Positions 12,696 to 21,433 of a stretch of 37,620 bases of DNA are shown piece by piece (the first letter of the stretch is position 1; each line of letters begins with the position of its first letter). The notes under the pieces were generated by a model. It worked only from the letters and a program-made list of their open reading frames with translations, did no database searches and was not told the DNA's origin. This stretch comes from an uncultured Erysipelotrichaceae bacterium. Its GTDB lineage: Bacteria > Bacillota_I > Bacilli_A > Erysipelotrichales > Erysipelotrichaceae. The translations under genes were made by a program, and so were the position numbers. The stretch spans positions 1 to 37,620 of the forward strand of contig CALVCO010000012.1 of assembly GCA_944326095.1 (NCBI GenBank). The letters run 5' to 3'.

Positions 12696-13805
12696 ATGCA
12701 ATATCGTTCATTTAATGATTTTAAGACATCAATTTTAGGCTTTGGCTGTATGCGATTTCCAATAGATGAAAAGGGGAATATCGATGAAGAAAAGACTTTT
12801 AATATGTTAGATAAGGCCTTAGAAAATGGGGTAAATTATTATGATACAGCTTATCCTTATCATAATAAGAATTCTGAATTAGTTCTAGGTAGATGGTTAC
12901 AAACTATTGATCGTGATAGTGTATATGTGGCTAGTAAATCACCAGTGTGGTTAATTAATAATATTCAAGAATTCGATGAGATGTTAAATAAGCAATTAGA
13001 ACGTTTACAAGTAGATCATTTAGATTTTTATTTGTTACATGCATTAAATGCTGAAAGATTTAATAAACTTTGTGATATGGGCTTATTTGAACATTTAGCT
13101 GATGTTAAGGCAAGTGGTAAAATATCGCATATTGGTTTTTCATTTCATGATGATTATGAAGTATTTGAAAAAATTATTAAGCATTATCCTTGGGACTTTT
13201 GTCAGATTCAATATAATTATATGGACATCAATTATCAAGCTGGTGATAAGGGTTATGAATTAGCTAAAAAAATGCATATTCCTATGGTAATAATGGAACC
13301 AATTAGAGGTGGAATGTTAGCTAATGTACCTTCAGAAATAAAAGAACTATTTAATAGTTATGATGATAATAGCCCAGCTAGTTGGGCATTGAGATGGGTA
13401 ATGGCTCATGATAATGTGATGTGTGTATTATCAGGAATGTCTAATATGGATCAAGTTGTTGATAATTTGCATACAGCAAATTTAGATCTTAATTTAACTG
13501 ATAGACAAGAAAAAATTTATAAAGAGGCTAGAGCGTTATTTAATAAGCGTATTCAAGTTAATTGTACGGGATGTCGCTATTGTATGCCTTGTCCTTTTGG
13601 GGTAGATATTCCTGATAATTTTAAAGTATATAATGAAGGATTTATCTATGATTTAAAAGATAAAAATAAAAAGGAATATCAATTTATTGATGAAAGTCAT
13701 CGTAGTAATGTTTGCCAAAAATGTGGGGCATGTATTACTAAGTGTCCTCAACATATTGATATTCCACATATGTTAGAAATGATAACTAATACTTATCAAG
13801 ATTGA
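12696..13805 (+). CDS. Aldo/keto reductase with C-terminal 4Fe-4S domain
   Basis: 369 residues. A TIM-barrel aldo/keto reductase with the tetrad Asp-50, Tyr-55, Lys-81 and His-115 in place. A ferredoxin-like tail follows the barrel, with Cys-290/293/296/299 (CTGCRYCMPC) and Cys-340/343/346/350 (CQKCGACITKC). This fusion is a known family of putative oxidoreductases in anaerobes; it probably links NAD(P)H to iron-sulfur electron flow, but the substrate is unknown. AGGAGG lies 5 bases before the ATG. Its position after a flavinylated reductase hints at shared redox metabolism. Its stop codon abuts that of the convergent ABC exporter with no base between. Confidence 0.9.
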   Translation: MQYRSFNDFKTSILGFGCMRFPIDEKGNIDEEKTFNMLDKALENGVNYYDTAYPYHNKNSELVLGRWLQTIDRDSVYVASKSPVWLINNIQEFDEMLNKQLERLQVDHLDFYLLHALNAERFNKLCDMGLFEHLADVKASGKISHIGFSFHDDYEVFEKIIKHYPWDFCQIQYNYMDINYQAGDKGYELAKKMHIPMVIMEPIRGGMLANVPSEIKELFNSYDDNSPASWALRWVMAHDNVMCVLSGMSNMDQVVDNLHTANLDLNLTDRQEKIYKEARALFNKRIQVNCTGCRYCMPCPFGVDIPDNFKVYNEGFIYDLKDKNKKEYQFIDESHRSNVCQKCGACITKCPQHIDIPHMLEMITNTYQD

Positions 13806-15554
13806 TTATTGTTGCATCATATCTTGATCAAGTAAGCGATCATTTTCGCGAAATTGTGCTTGATATAATTTAGCATAGGCACCCTTTGAGGCTAACAATG
13901 CTTCATGGGTGTCTTTTTCTATGATATTACCATTGGCGATTACCGCTATTTCATCTGCCGTTCTAATAGTAGATAGACGATGAGCTACAATGATGGTTGT
14001 TCTACCTTTACATAATTCATCTAAAGCTTGTTGAATTAAAATTTCCGTCGTATTATCTAAGGCTGAAGTAGCTTCATCAAGAATTAATATTGCTGGATTT
14101 TTTAAGAATACTCTAGCTATAGATAGACGTTGTTTTTGTCCACCAGATAATTTAGTTCCTCTTTCACCAATTTGCGTATCAAAACCTTTAGGTAAAGACA
14201 TAATATAATCATAAATATTAGCTTTTTTACTAGCTTCAACTACTTCTTCATAGGTTGCATCTAATTTTCCATATAGGATATTTTCATAGAAGGTACCAGT
14301 GAATAAGAAGACATCTTGTTGCACGATACCAATATTTTTACGTAAAGAATCTAAAGATAAATTATTAATATTTATACCATCAATGGTTATTTCTCCACTA
14401 GTTACATGATAAAAATTAGGTAATAGATGACATATAGTAGTTTTACCACCACCACTTGGACCTACTAGGGCTAATTTTTCTCCTGGTTTAATTTTAAAGT
14501 TTATATCATTAATAATTTGTTTAGAATCATTATATTTAAATGAAACATTTTTAAAGACAATTTCACCTTGAGGATTATGTAATTCTTGTGGATTAGCTGG
14601 TTCTTCTTCCTCTTTTTGATCCATGATTTCTAAGAATCTTTCAAAACCAGTTACACCATTTTGATATTGTTCCATAAATTGAATCAAAGTAGTTACTGGT
14701 GTAATGAAAAGATTGATAGATACGATAAAGGTTGAATAATCACCAAAAGTAATTTGTCCATTATAAAGGAAAATACCTCCGGCAATTAAGACAATAACAT
14801 TAAATACATCGGTAATAAATTGGGTAGAAGAATGAAATTGACCCATGGCTTTATAAGCTTTTTTACGATTTTCTACAAAGCTTTTATTACCTACTTCAAA
14901 TTTTTCTAATTCTTTTTTACTATTGGTAAAAGCTTTAGTTATTCTAATGCCACCAATACTATTTTCTAAGGCAGCATTGATAATAGCGATACTTTTGCGG
15001 CTTTCCATAAAGGCAATGCGCATTTTTTTACGCATTACTAAAGAGATAATAACTAAAAAAGGAACACAAGTAAAAATGATAAGGGTTAATGAAAGATTGA
15101 TTGTAGATAAATAAATGAAAGAACCGATAATCATTACTCCAGAAATAAAGAAGTTTTCAGGTCCGTGATGGGCTAATTCACTTATGTCCATTAAATCATT
15201 GGTCATTCTTGACATGATTTTTCCTGTTTCATGATTATCATAATATTCATATGGTAGTCTTTGTAATTTATTAAACATGTCTTTTCGCATGGCTGCTTGC
15301 ATCTTTACGCCGATTACATGTCCATAATATTGGACAAAATATCTTAGTAACATACGAATAAAATAAAGTACAAATAGGGTTATTCCTAAAATGTAAATCA
15401 TTTTAATTTGCCTATTAGGAATTACATTATTTAGCATTTCTCTGGTGATGATAGGATATATCATCCCGATGATAGATATGGCTAGGGATGCTAGCATATC
15501 TAGGGCAAACATCTTTAAATGAGGTTTGTAATATTGAATGAATCTTTTTAACAT
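13806..15554 (-). CDS. ABC exporter, fused membrane and ATPase domains
   Basis: 582 residues, the usual half-transporter size, working as a homo- or heterodimer. The first ~320 residues form the six-helix exporter domain (two start helices, then the MKMQAAMRKDMFNKLQRLP coupling region). The ATPase has Walker A GPSGGGKTT (365-373, Lys-371), Q-loop GIVQQDVFLF, signature LSGGQKQR (469-476), Walker B ILILDE with catalytic Glu-494, and switch His-525. It is related to MsbA/LmrA/BmrA, which export lipids, drugs or peptides; the substrate cannot be told here. No peptidase domain, so it is not a bacteriocin C39 exporter. AAAGGAAA precedes the start. A terminator separates it from the esterase gene upstream, but read-through is possible. 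Confidence 0.9.
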   Translation of the reverse strand: MLKRFIQYYKPHLKMFALDMLASLAISIIGMIYPIITREMLNNVIPNRQIKMIYILGITLFVLYFIRMLLRYFVQYYGHVIGVKMQAAMRKDMFNKLQRLPYEYYDNHETGKIMSRMTNDLMDISELAHHGPENFFISGVMIIGSFIYLSTINLSLTLIIFTCVPFLVIISLVMRKKMRIAFMESRKSIAIINAALENSIGGIRITKAFTNSKKELEKFEVGNKSFVENRKKAYKAMGQFHSSTQFITDVFNVIVLIAGGIFLYNGQITFGDYSTFIVSINLFITPVTTLIQFMEQYQNGVTGFERFLEIMDQKEEEEPANPQELHNPQGEIVFKNVSFKYNDSKQIINDINFKIKPGEKLALVGPSGGGKTTICHLLPNFYHVTSGEITIDGININNLSLDSLRKNIGIVQQDVFLFTGTFYENILYGKLDATYEEVVEASKKANIYDYIMSLPKGFDTQIGERGTKLSGGQKQRLSIARVFLKNPAILILDEATSALDNTTEILIQQALDELCKGRTTIIVAHRLSTIRTADEIAVIANGNIIEKDTHEALLASKGAYAKLYQAQFRENDRLLDQDMMQQ

Positions 15555-15570
15555 AAAAATTTCCTTTCAT

Positions 15571-15597
15571 TAAAACAACCTGTTGTAACAGGTTGTT
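15571..15597 (-). terminator. Terminator between the esterase and the ABC exporter genes
   Basis: A perfect 11-bp stem AACAACCTGTT (15574-15584) / AACAGGTTGTT (15587-15597) with a 2-base gap, followed on the minus strand by TTTT. It includes the esterase stop codon and probably only attenuates transcription into the ABC gene. Confidence 0.65.
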
Positions 15598-16354
15598 AGC
15601 ACATATATTCTAAGTAATATACCATTTGTTTTTTCCACCATGGCCAATCGTGAGCAACATCATGTCCCCAAAAATCAATCCATGCATGGATATCTTTATA
15701 ATCAAATAATTCTTTAATTCTTGCGGTATCTTCGATCATTGGATGTTCCCAAGCACCTTGACCAACGCAGATAATGATCTTGCGTTCACGATACATTTGC
15801 ACATAAGGATGATCGTAAGGCATTCCTTCAATGTAACTTACAGGATTATTCATATATAATAAATCATCCATATAACCATCAGGGAAGAAGAAACGCATGT
15901 CGTAACAACCACTTAAGGCAATGGTACCACTGAAGATATCAGGATGGCGACAGAAGAAATTTAAAGCGTGGCTAGCTCCCATTGAACAACCATTGGTAAT
16001 AATTCCTTCATAGCGTTTACCAGCATTAGCTTTTTCATTAATATGAAAAATATATGGAACTAATTCTTCGACAATATAATTATAATAACGCTCATGATTT
16101 TCCATGCGTGTACGACCATCTAAAGTAGTTGAAGACCAGCTTTCTTTATCAATAGAATCCACGCAGAATACTTGAATTCGTCCACTATCAATAAATTTAG
16201 CAATCGTTTCAATCATCTTTTGATCTTCATAATCAAAGAAACGTCCATTTTGGCAAGGAAATACTAGCATTGGTCTACCACAGTGGCCATAGACCTTAAA
16301 TTCCATTTCTCGATCTAAATAGCTACTGTAGGTCTTAAAATATTCAATTTTCAT
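15596..16354 (-). CDS. Esterase-family alpha/beta hydrolase
   Basis: 252 residues, cytoplasmic (no signal peptide). Fold and motifs match the putative esterase family (esterase D / antigen 85-like): nucleophile elbow NGCSMGAS with Ser-124, and a C-terminal GHDVAHDWPWWKKQMVYYL with His-235 as the likely catalytic His. Close relatives are annotated simply as esterase family protein. The gene begins three bases after the ATP-grasp gene ends, so the two form one transcription unit. The paired hydrolase could cleave or transfer an ester product of the ligase; this is inference. Confidence 0.8.
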   Translation of the reverse strand: MKIEYFKTYSSYLDREMEFKVYGHCGRPMLVFPCQNGRFFDYEDQKMIETIAKFIDSGRIQVFCVDSIDKESWSSTTLDGRTRMENHERYYNYIVEELVPYIFHINEKANAGKRYEGIITNGCSMGASHALNFFCRHPDIFSGTIALSGCYDMRFFFPDGYMDDLLYMNNPVSYIEGMPYDHPYVQMYRERKIIICVGQGAWEHPMIEDTARIKELFDYKDIHAWIDFWGHDVAHDWPWWKKQMVYYLEYMC

Positions 16355-16357
16355 ATA

Positions 16358-17548
16358 TTATCCTTTCTTGGCAGTGCAATATTCGATGAAGCTATGTACT
16401 TCTTTTTCCGTTTTAAATCTTGCAGTATACATATCATTGCCCATTGCTGCACTAACAATATCTGGCATATTTTCATGCATACAAATCTTGCCTTCATAGC
16501 GTGCAAGAATTTTTGCTTCTGAATTCTTATAATTAAAGCCATTGCGTCTACCTACATAGGCACAATAATATGGACGATTCATATTATATGGCAATACATG
16601 ACCCATGACCATTTGTGCATATATTGCATAGACATCAATGTCATTAGCAAAGTTCATCATATCCGGAGTATAGCCTCCAGGAGGACGCATATTTACTTCT
16701 AAGCCTAAGATTTCTCCTTTTTTAGCTAGGCCTTCTTTATCTTCTAATAGGCGGAAGTATTCACAATGGAAAAAGCGCGCTCTTGGTTTAAAAGAAGCAA
16801 TTACCGCTTTACCAATTTTTTGTAAATCTTCAGGAATCTTACGAACAGAATAGTAATAACATTCATCAACATTATTAACAATATCCATGATAGGCGTAGG
16901 GAAAACATGTGAAGTTTCAAAAATTACTTTACTATTTTCATCACATATACCATCATAAGATACAATTAGACCATTGATAAATTCTTCCATAATATATGGT
17001 ACACTTGGTAAAGTACGATAAAATAATTCTAATTCAGCATCATTTTTAATCTTATAAGTAGCGCTAGCTCCTACTCCATTATCAGGTTTAACAACCACTG
17101 GATAGCCTACTTTCGCAATAAATTTTTTAGCTTCTTCTAAGGTGCTTACCATATGATAGCGAGCAGTCTTAATCCCAGCTTTAGCATAATATTCTTTCAT
17201 CTTAGACTTATATTTATAATGTTCTAATTCATCTGGGAAAGCTCCAGTAGTTATATTAAAATCTTGGCGTAAGCGTGCATCGCTTTGTAACCAATATTCA
17301 TTATTGGATTCTAACCAGTCAATCTTTCCATATTTATATGCAAAATATGCTACAGCGCGATATACTTCATCATAATTTTCTAGAGAAGAAACTTGATAAT
17401 AGTCAGTTAATGATTCTTTTAATTCGTTTGATAGATAATCATATGGATCCTCAGCGATTCCTAAACTATTTTGACCTAAATTTTTAATAGCACGGGCAAA
17501 CTGATAATAGTTTCGTGGAAAAGTTGGGGAAATAAAAATGAAATTCAT
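16358..17548 (-). CDS. ATP-grasp ligase
   Basis: 396 residues. An N-terminal Rossmann-like pre-grasp domain (NFIFISPTFPRNYYQFARA), then an ATP-grasp core resembling carbamoyl-phosphate synthetase/biotin carboxylase: VGYPVVVKPDNGVGA (ATP-binding strand with Lys), EEFINGLIVSYDG, and the Mg-binding end LGLEVNMRPPGGYTPDM. Such enzymes join a carboxylate to an amine or thiol through an acyl-phosphate. I chose this ATG rather than one 19 codons upstream because AAGGGGG lies 10 bases before it, the protein then starts directly on the first beta strand, and the -10 element falls inside the longer version. Co-transcribed with the esterase. The product is unknown. Confidence 0.8.
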   Translation of the reverse strand: MNFIFISPTFPRNYYQFARAIKNLGQNSLGIAEDPYDYLSNELKESLTDYYQVSSLENYDEVYRAVAYFAYKYGKIDWLESNNEYWLQSDARLRQDFNITTGAFPDELEHYKYKSKMKEYYAKAGIKTARYHMVSTLEEAKKFIAKVGYPVVVKPDNGVGASATYKIKNDAELELFYRTLPSVPYIMEEFINGLIVSYDGICDENSKVIFETSHVFPTPIMDIVNNVDECYYYSVRKIPEDLQKIGKAVIASFKPRARFFHCEYFRLLEDKEGLAKKGEILGLEVNMRPPGGYTPDMMNFANDIDVYAIYAQMVMGHVLPYNMNRPYYCAYVGRRNGFNYKNSEAKILARYEGKICMHENMPDIVSAAMGNDMYTARFKTEKEVHSFIEYCTAKKG

Positions 17549-17573
17549 AAAATTGGCCCCCTTATTATGAAAT

Positions 17574-17582
17574 ATTTTAGCA
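17574..17582 (-). promoter_or_regulatory. Extended -10 promoter of the ATP-grasp/esterase operon
   Basis: TGCTAAAAT on the minus strand, 26 bases ahead of the ATG at 17548. No clear -35. Confidence 0.45.
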
Positions 17583-17662
17583 TAATCTAAATGAAAAATA
17601 TGCAAAAATTGTGTAATAAATTAGTATTTGTAATAAAATATTTATAGACAAGGGGGAATAAT

Positions 17663-18868
17663 ATGGTACATCAAGATGCTTCAAGGTGTTTGAAATGTAA
17701 AAATGCCTTATGTCAAAAACATTGTCCAGTTTCTACGGATATTCCAAAAATAATAGAATTGTATTTAAATGGAGAAAATTTAAAAGCACAAAAACTATTA
17801 TTTGATAATAATCCTTTTAGTGCCATTTGTAGTATTGTTTGTGATCATCAAAGACAATGTTTTGGTAATTGTGTATTAAATTTTAAAAAAGTTCCGATTC
17901 ATTTTTATGAAATTGAACAAGAATTATCTATTCCTTATTTAAAAGAAGTACATTTTACTAAAAATAAGATAACAAAAGAAAAAATAGCGATTGTTGGTGG
18001 AGGACCAGCAGGTATTAGTTGTGCCTTATTATTAAGTGATCAAGGCTATGATGTAACAATATATGAAGCTAATGATAAGCTAGGTGGTGTATTGACTTAT
18101 GGTATTCCAGATTTTCGTTTAAGCAAAGATTTGGTATATCAATATGCACGAATTTTAAAAGAAAAGGGCGTAAAAATAAGATTAAATTGTCATATAGGCC
18201 ATACTATTTCTTTAGCTGAACTTAAAGAAGATTATGATGGCATAATTTTAGCTGTAGGAGCAGGTGATGCTAAGATGATGCATATTCCTAATGAAACTAG
18301 ATATAATGTTCATTATGCTATAGATTATCTAAAAGCTCCTGAAAGTTTTGATTTAGGTAAGAAGGTCATTGTTTTAGGTGGTGGCAATGTGGCGATGGAT
18401 GCTTGTCGCATGGCAAATAGACAAGGCTATGATACTTATGTATATTATCGAAAGACTTTTGAAGATATGCCAGCTAATAAAAATGAAGTTGAAGAAGCTA
18501 TTAATGAGGGCATTAAGTTTAAAACTTTTGAAGTGCCTATAGCTATTGATGATACAGGTATGGTGTTTGCTAAGGGTGAAAATATCCTTGATGAAAATGG
18601 TCGTAAGAAGACAAAGATTATTGAAAATACGGAACATCATGTTGATTGTGATAGTATAATTGTAGCGGTTAGTCAAACCTTGCATATTGATTTTCCTGAA
18701 TTAAAATTAAATAAATGGAATTTTTATGAAACTAATCAAGGACATATGACTAGCATGGATAAAATATTTGTATGTGGTGATGCATATCTAGGTGCTAAGA
18801 CGGTAGTATCAGCAGTAGAAGATGCTAAAGAGGTCGTAAGGGAGGTTATCAATAGTTTTAATGGATGA
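17663..18868 (+). CDS. GltD-like NAD(P)H oxidoreductase with iron-sulfur domain
   Basis: 401 residues, homologous to the glutamate synthase small subunit and related electron-bifurcating subunits. The N-terminal Fer4-type domain has Cys-9/12/17/21 and Cys-56/60/66/70. The FAD site is VGGGPAG (111-117), followed by LGGVLTYGIPDFRL, typical of this family. A second nucleotide site, VIVLGGGNVAMDACR, binds NAD(P)H. The C-terminal VCGDAYLGAKTVVSAVEDAK closes the FAD pocket. No large glutamate synthase subunit lies nearby, so it is probably a stand-alone oxidoreductase and not GOGAT. AAGGGGG lies about 6 bases before the ATG. First gene of a four-gene overlapping operon. Confidence 0.9.
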   Translation: MVHQDASRCLKCKNALCQKHCPVSTDIPKIIELYLNGENLKAQKLLFDNNPFSAICSIVCDHQRQCFGNCVLNFKKVPIHFYEIEQELSIPYLKEVHFTKNKITKEKIAIVGGGPAGISCALLLSDQGYDVTIYEANDKLGGVLTYGIPDFRLSKDLVYQYARILKEKGVKIRLNCHIGHTISLAELKEDYDGIILAVGAGDAKMMHIPNETRYNVHYAIDYLKAPESFDLGKKVIVLGGGNVAMDACRMANRQGYDTYVYYRKTFEDMPANKNEVEEAINEGIKFKTFEVPIAIDDTGMVFAKGENILDENGRKKTKIIENTEHHVDCDSIIVAVSQTLHIDFPELKLNKWNFYETNQGHMTSMDKIFVCGDAYLGAKTVVSAVEDAKEVVREVINSFNG

Positions 18869-19142
18869 ATTACAAGTAGCTAGAAATCTAATCAATGAAA
18901 TAGATGATAAAATGGCTAAATTATTTGAAGAAAGAATGCAAGCTGTAGAAAAAGTTATTGCCTATAAGATGGAACATGGTTTAGCTATATTTGATGAATC
19001 TAGGGAAAAAGAAGTTATTGATAAAAATATGCAAAAAGTTTCAAATATTTATCAAGAATATTATGTTAAATTTTTAAAAGAAATGATGGATATATCCAAA
19101 CAATATCAACAACAAATTATGGAGGAAAATAAAAATGGGTAA
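18861..19142 (+). CDS. Chorismate mutase (AroQ type)
   Basis: 93 residues, an all-helical stand-alone chorismate mutase that converts chorismate to prephenate for Phe/Tyr synthesis. The active-site set of the AroQ family is present in register: Arg-8, Arg-25, Lys-36, Asp-45, Arg-48, Glu-49, and a Gln near 84/85 (E. coli numbering minus three). It overlaps the GltD-like gene by 8 bases and the next gene by 8, so it is translated by coupling. No other aromatic pathway gene lies in the window. Confidence 0.88.
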   Translation: MDELQVARNLINEIDDKMAKLFEERMQAVEKVIAYKMEHGLAIFDESREKEVIDKNMQKVSNIYQEYYVKFLKEMMDISKQYQQQIMEENKNG

Positions 19143-19584
19143 ATTATTAATTAAATTAAGAAAAGATAATATGCAAGCAATGAAAGAAAAAGATAATGTT
19201 AAAAAAGGTGTGCTTAGTTTAGTAATTGCTTCCATAGCTTTAGCTGAAAAAGAGAATAATGTTACTTTAGATGAAGCTGATGAATTAACTTATATACAAA
19301 AAGAACTTAAACAAGTAAGAGATAGTTTAGCGCAAACTCCAAGTAATCGTGAAGATTTAATTGCTCAAGAAAAACAAAAGATTGCTATATTGGAAAGTTA
19401 TTTGCCTAAACAAATGGATGAAGAACAAATCAAAGAAGCAATTTTAAAAATTATTGATGAAAATAATTTAGAAAAGAGTAAGAAATCACAAGGAGTTATC
19501 ATGAAAACGATGATGGCTGATTATAAAGGTTTAGTAGATGGTAAATTAGTTAATAAAGTTTTAGGAGAAATTTTAAATGGATAA
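19135..19584 (+). CDS. yqeY: GatB/YqeY domain protein
   Basis: 149 residues, the stand-alone form of the helical tail found on GatB and some Gln-tRNA synthetases. Recognisable parts are the N-terminal LLIKLRKDNMQAMKEKD, the central TYIQKELKQVRDSL, ILESYLPKQM, and the C-terminal MKTMMADYKGLVDGKLVNK. It is thought to bind tRNA; the cellular role is not settled. GGAGG lies 9 bases before the ATG. It overlaps both neighbours by 8 bases. Confidence 0.9.
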   Translation: MGKLLIKLRKDNMQAMKEKDNVKKGVLSLVIASIALAEKENNVTLDEADELTYIQKELKQVRDSLAQTPSNREDLIAQEKQKIAILESYLPKQMDEEQIKEAILKIIDENNLEKSKKSQGVIMKTMMADYKGLVDGKLVNKVLGEILNG

Positions 19585-20047
19585 AACTAATGCCATGCGC
19601 TTTTTAGATAAACAAAAAATTAATTATGAATTAAAGACTTATGATGTTAGTGATGGACAAATTGATGGTTTAAGTGTTTGTAAAAAGTGTCAAATTGAAC
19701 CATCTATGGTCTATAAGACTTTAGTAACTAAGGGTAGTGATCATAATTATTATGTATTTGTTGTGAATGTTAGCGATGAATTAGATTTGAAGAAGTGTGC
19801 TAAAGCTATTGATGTAAAAAATGTAGAAATGATTCATGTTAAGGATATAAATAAGATAACAGGTTATATTCGCGGAGGATGTAGTCCTATAGGTATGAAA
19901 AAAAGCTTCATGACTATTTATGATGAAAGTATCATGAAGCAAGATGAAATTTATGTTTCAGCAGGAAAGCTTGGTATGCAACTTAAAATTAATAAAGATG
20001 ATTTAATTAGTATTACTAAGGGAAAAGTTTTTGATATTAAAGCTTGA
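19577..20047 (+). CDS. ybaK: YbaK/EbsC-type Cys-tRNA(Pro) deacylase
   Basis: 156 residues, a cytoplasmic editing domain that hydrolyses Cys-tRNA(Pro) mischarged by prolyl-tRNA synthetase. KTNAMRFLDKQKINYEL opens the fold. MVYKTLV provides the conserved active-site Lys, and GYIRGGCSPIGMKK is the family's Gly-rich signature. It is the last gene of the operon, overlapping yqeY by 8 bases and followed by a terminator. Two consecutive tRNA-related genes suggest a translation-quality role for this half of the operon. Confidence 0.9.
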   Translation: MDKTNAMRFLDKQKINYELKTYDVSDGQIDGLSVCKKCQIEPSMVYKTLVTKGSDHNYYVFVVNVSDELDLKKCAKAIDVKNVEMIHVKDINKITGYIRGGCSPIGMKKSFMTIYDESIMKQDEIYVSAGKLGMQLKINKDDLISITKGKVFDIKA

Positions 20048-20073
20048 ATTACCGTTTTCGGTAATTCTTTTTT
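20046..20073. terminator. Terminator between convergent ybaK and VanZ-like genes
   Basis: AATTACCG (20047-20054) / CGGTAATT (20059-20066), loop TTTT, followed by CTTTTTT. The stem spans the ends of both convergent genes. Confidence 0.8.
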
Positions 20074-20498
20074 ATCTTAATAAAAGCTAATAGGCAAATA
20101 AAGCCAAAGATAAAACCACAACTATCTAATAGACAATCACTTAATTGCGCGCTTCTTCCAGGAGTAAAGGATTGAATAGTTTCATCGATGAAAGGTATGC
20201 TAATAAAGATAAGATTAAAATATGTATTTTTAAATAATGGTCTTAAGTTATGAGCAATCATTACTAAGCTACCTAAGATGGCATATTCCATAAAATGAGC
20301 GGTTTTGCGCACGATATGATTTAAGAAATTTAAATCAAGATGAATATTAAAATAGTTTAAAATATCATCAATAATATAGACAAAAAAGAAAGATTGGTTA
20401 TCGCTAGTTTGAGCATTTTTTAAGGAATAACTAAATATTATTAATATCCAGATGAATACTAGTAACCAACCGATATTTCGATAAATACTTTTTTTCAT
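20049..20498 (-). CDS. VanZ-like membrane protein
   Basis: 149 residues from this start. Four hydrophobic segments with the VanZ signature: RKTAHFMEYAILGSL near the middle, then IDETIQSFTPGRSAQLSDCL and a last helix. VanZ relatives give low-level teicoplanin resistance in enterococci, but most family members have no known role. The start is set at MKKSIYRNIGWLL; the 19 residues possible upstream are not VanZ-like and would run across both divergent promoters. There is no Shine-Dalgarno, and TGTTATAAT ends 6 bases before the ATG, which suggests a leaderless mRNA. Confidence 0.8.
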   Translation of the reverse strand: MKKSIYRNIGWLLVFIWILIIFSYSLKNAQTSDNQSFFFVYIIDDILNYFNIHLDLNFLNHIVRKTAHFMEYAILGSLVMIAHNLRPLFKNTYFNLIFISIPFIDETIQSFTPGRSAQLSDCLLDSCGFIFGFICLLAFIKIKKNYRKR

Positions 20499-20504
20499 GA
20501 GAAT

Positions 20505-20528
20505 ATTATAACAAATTTTTGATATAAT
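20505..20528. promoter_or_regulatory. Divergent extended -10 promoters, VanZ-like and YitT-like genes
   Basis: Minus strand TGTTATAAT at 20505-20513 and plus strand TGATATAAT at 20520-20528. Only six bases separate the two motifs. Confidence 0.5.
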
Positions 20529-20553
20529 TATAGTGTTATAAAGGAAGTAGGCC

Positions 20554-21399
20554 ATGAGAAAACATTTATTGAATATTTTATTGATTTTGCTTGGTAATTT
20601 ATTGTTGGTAATTGGGGTAGGAGTCTTTATTTTACCCTTTAATATATTGTCAGGAGGCGTAGCAGGTGTAGCGGTTGCGCTTAATCCTATATTAAATATT
20701 GATAGAGAATTAGTAATTAATGGAGTAATAATTGGTTTCTTTATTGTAGGTTGGATAATACTTGGTAAAGGATTTGCGGTTAAGACGGTTTTATCTTCTA
20801 TTGCCTATCCCATTTTTTTGACTATATTAACGCCTTATTTTCCTTCTTTAGATTTAAATCCTTTTATTGCGAGTATCTATGGTGGACTTGTATGTGGAGT
20901 TGGTATTGGCTTAGTAATGCGTTGTGGGGCTAGTACAGGGGGTATGGATATACCGCCGATGATTTTAAATAAATTATTTAATTTTAAAATTAGTAGTTGT
21001 GTAATGATAATTGATGCTTTAACTGTATTATTAGGAATATATGCTTATAATATTGAAGCAGTTTTAATTGGCTTATTTAGTGTTTTTACAACTAGTTTTG
21101 CGATAGATAAGGTATTGAGCTTTGGTGGTTCTAGTTCAAAAGCTGTTTGGATTATTTCTGATTATTATAAAGAAATTATTGATGAAATTGGTAAAGTATT
21201 AGATCGTGGTACGACTATTACTGAAGGTCGTGGTGGTTATACTAATGTAGAAAAACCAGTAGTATTATGTGTTGTTAGTAGTAGTCAATATCCACAATTA
21301 ATAGAAATAATACATAAATACGATGAAAAAGCCTTTGTTTTTGCGACTGATGCGACGGATGTCCGTGGTGAGGGCTTTAGTTTTGGATTTAGAGTATAG
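20554..21399 (+). CDS. YitT family membrane protein (DUF161 + DUF2179)
   Basis: 281 residues. Five or six TM helices over about 5-185, with FILPFNILSGGVAGVA in the first and GLVMRCGASTGGMDIP in the fourth, the two Gly-rich motifs of the YitT family. A soluble DUF2179 domain (about 215-275) has RGTTITEGRGGYTNVEKPVV then a short ferredoxin-like strand set. Function unproven; transport is often assumed. AAAGGAAG lies about 8 bases before the ATG. A single-gene unit followed after 34 bases by ftsE, which has its own promoter. Confidence 0.88.
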   Translation: MRKHLLNILLILLGNLLLVIGVGVFILPFNILSGGVAGVAVALNPILNIDRELVINGVIIGFFIVGWIILGKGFAVKTVLSSIAYPIFLTILTPYFPSLDLNPFIASIYGGLVCGVGIGLVMRCGASTGGMDIPPMILNKLFNFKISSCVMIIDALTVLLGIYAYNIEAVLIGLFSVFTTSFAIDKVLSFGGSSSKAVWIISDYYKEIIDEIGKVLDRGTTITEGRGGYTNVEKPVVLCVVSSSQYPQLIEIIHKYDEKAFVFATDATDVRGEGFSFGFRV

Positions 21400-21410
21400 T
21401 ATGTTATAAT
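21383..21410 (+). promoter_or_regulatory. Promoter of the ftsEX operon
   Basis: TTGGAT (21383-21388), 16-bp spacer, TATAAT (21405-21410) with extended TGT. It overlaps the end of the YitT-like gene. Confidence 0.6.
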
Positions 21411-21433
21411 TAAAAAAGTTTGGAGCTGATAAC

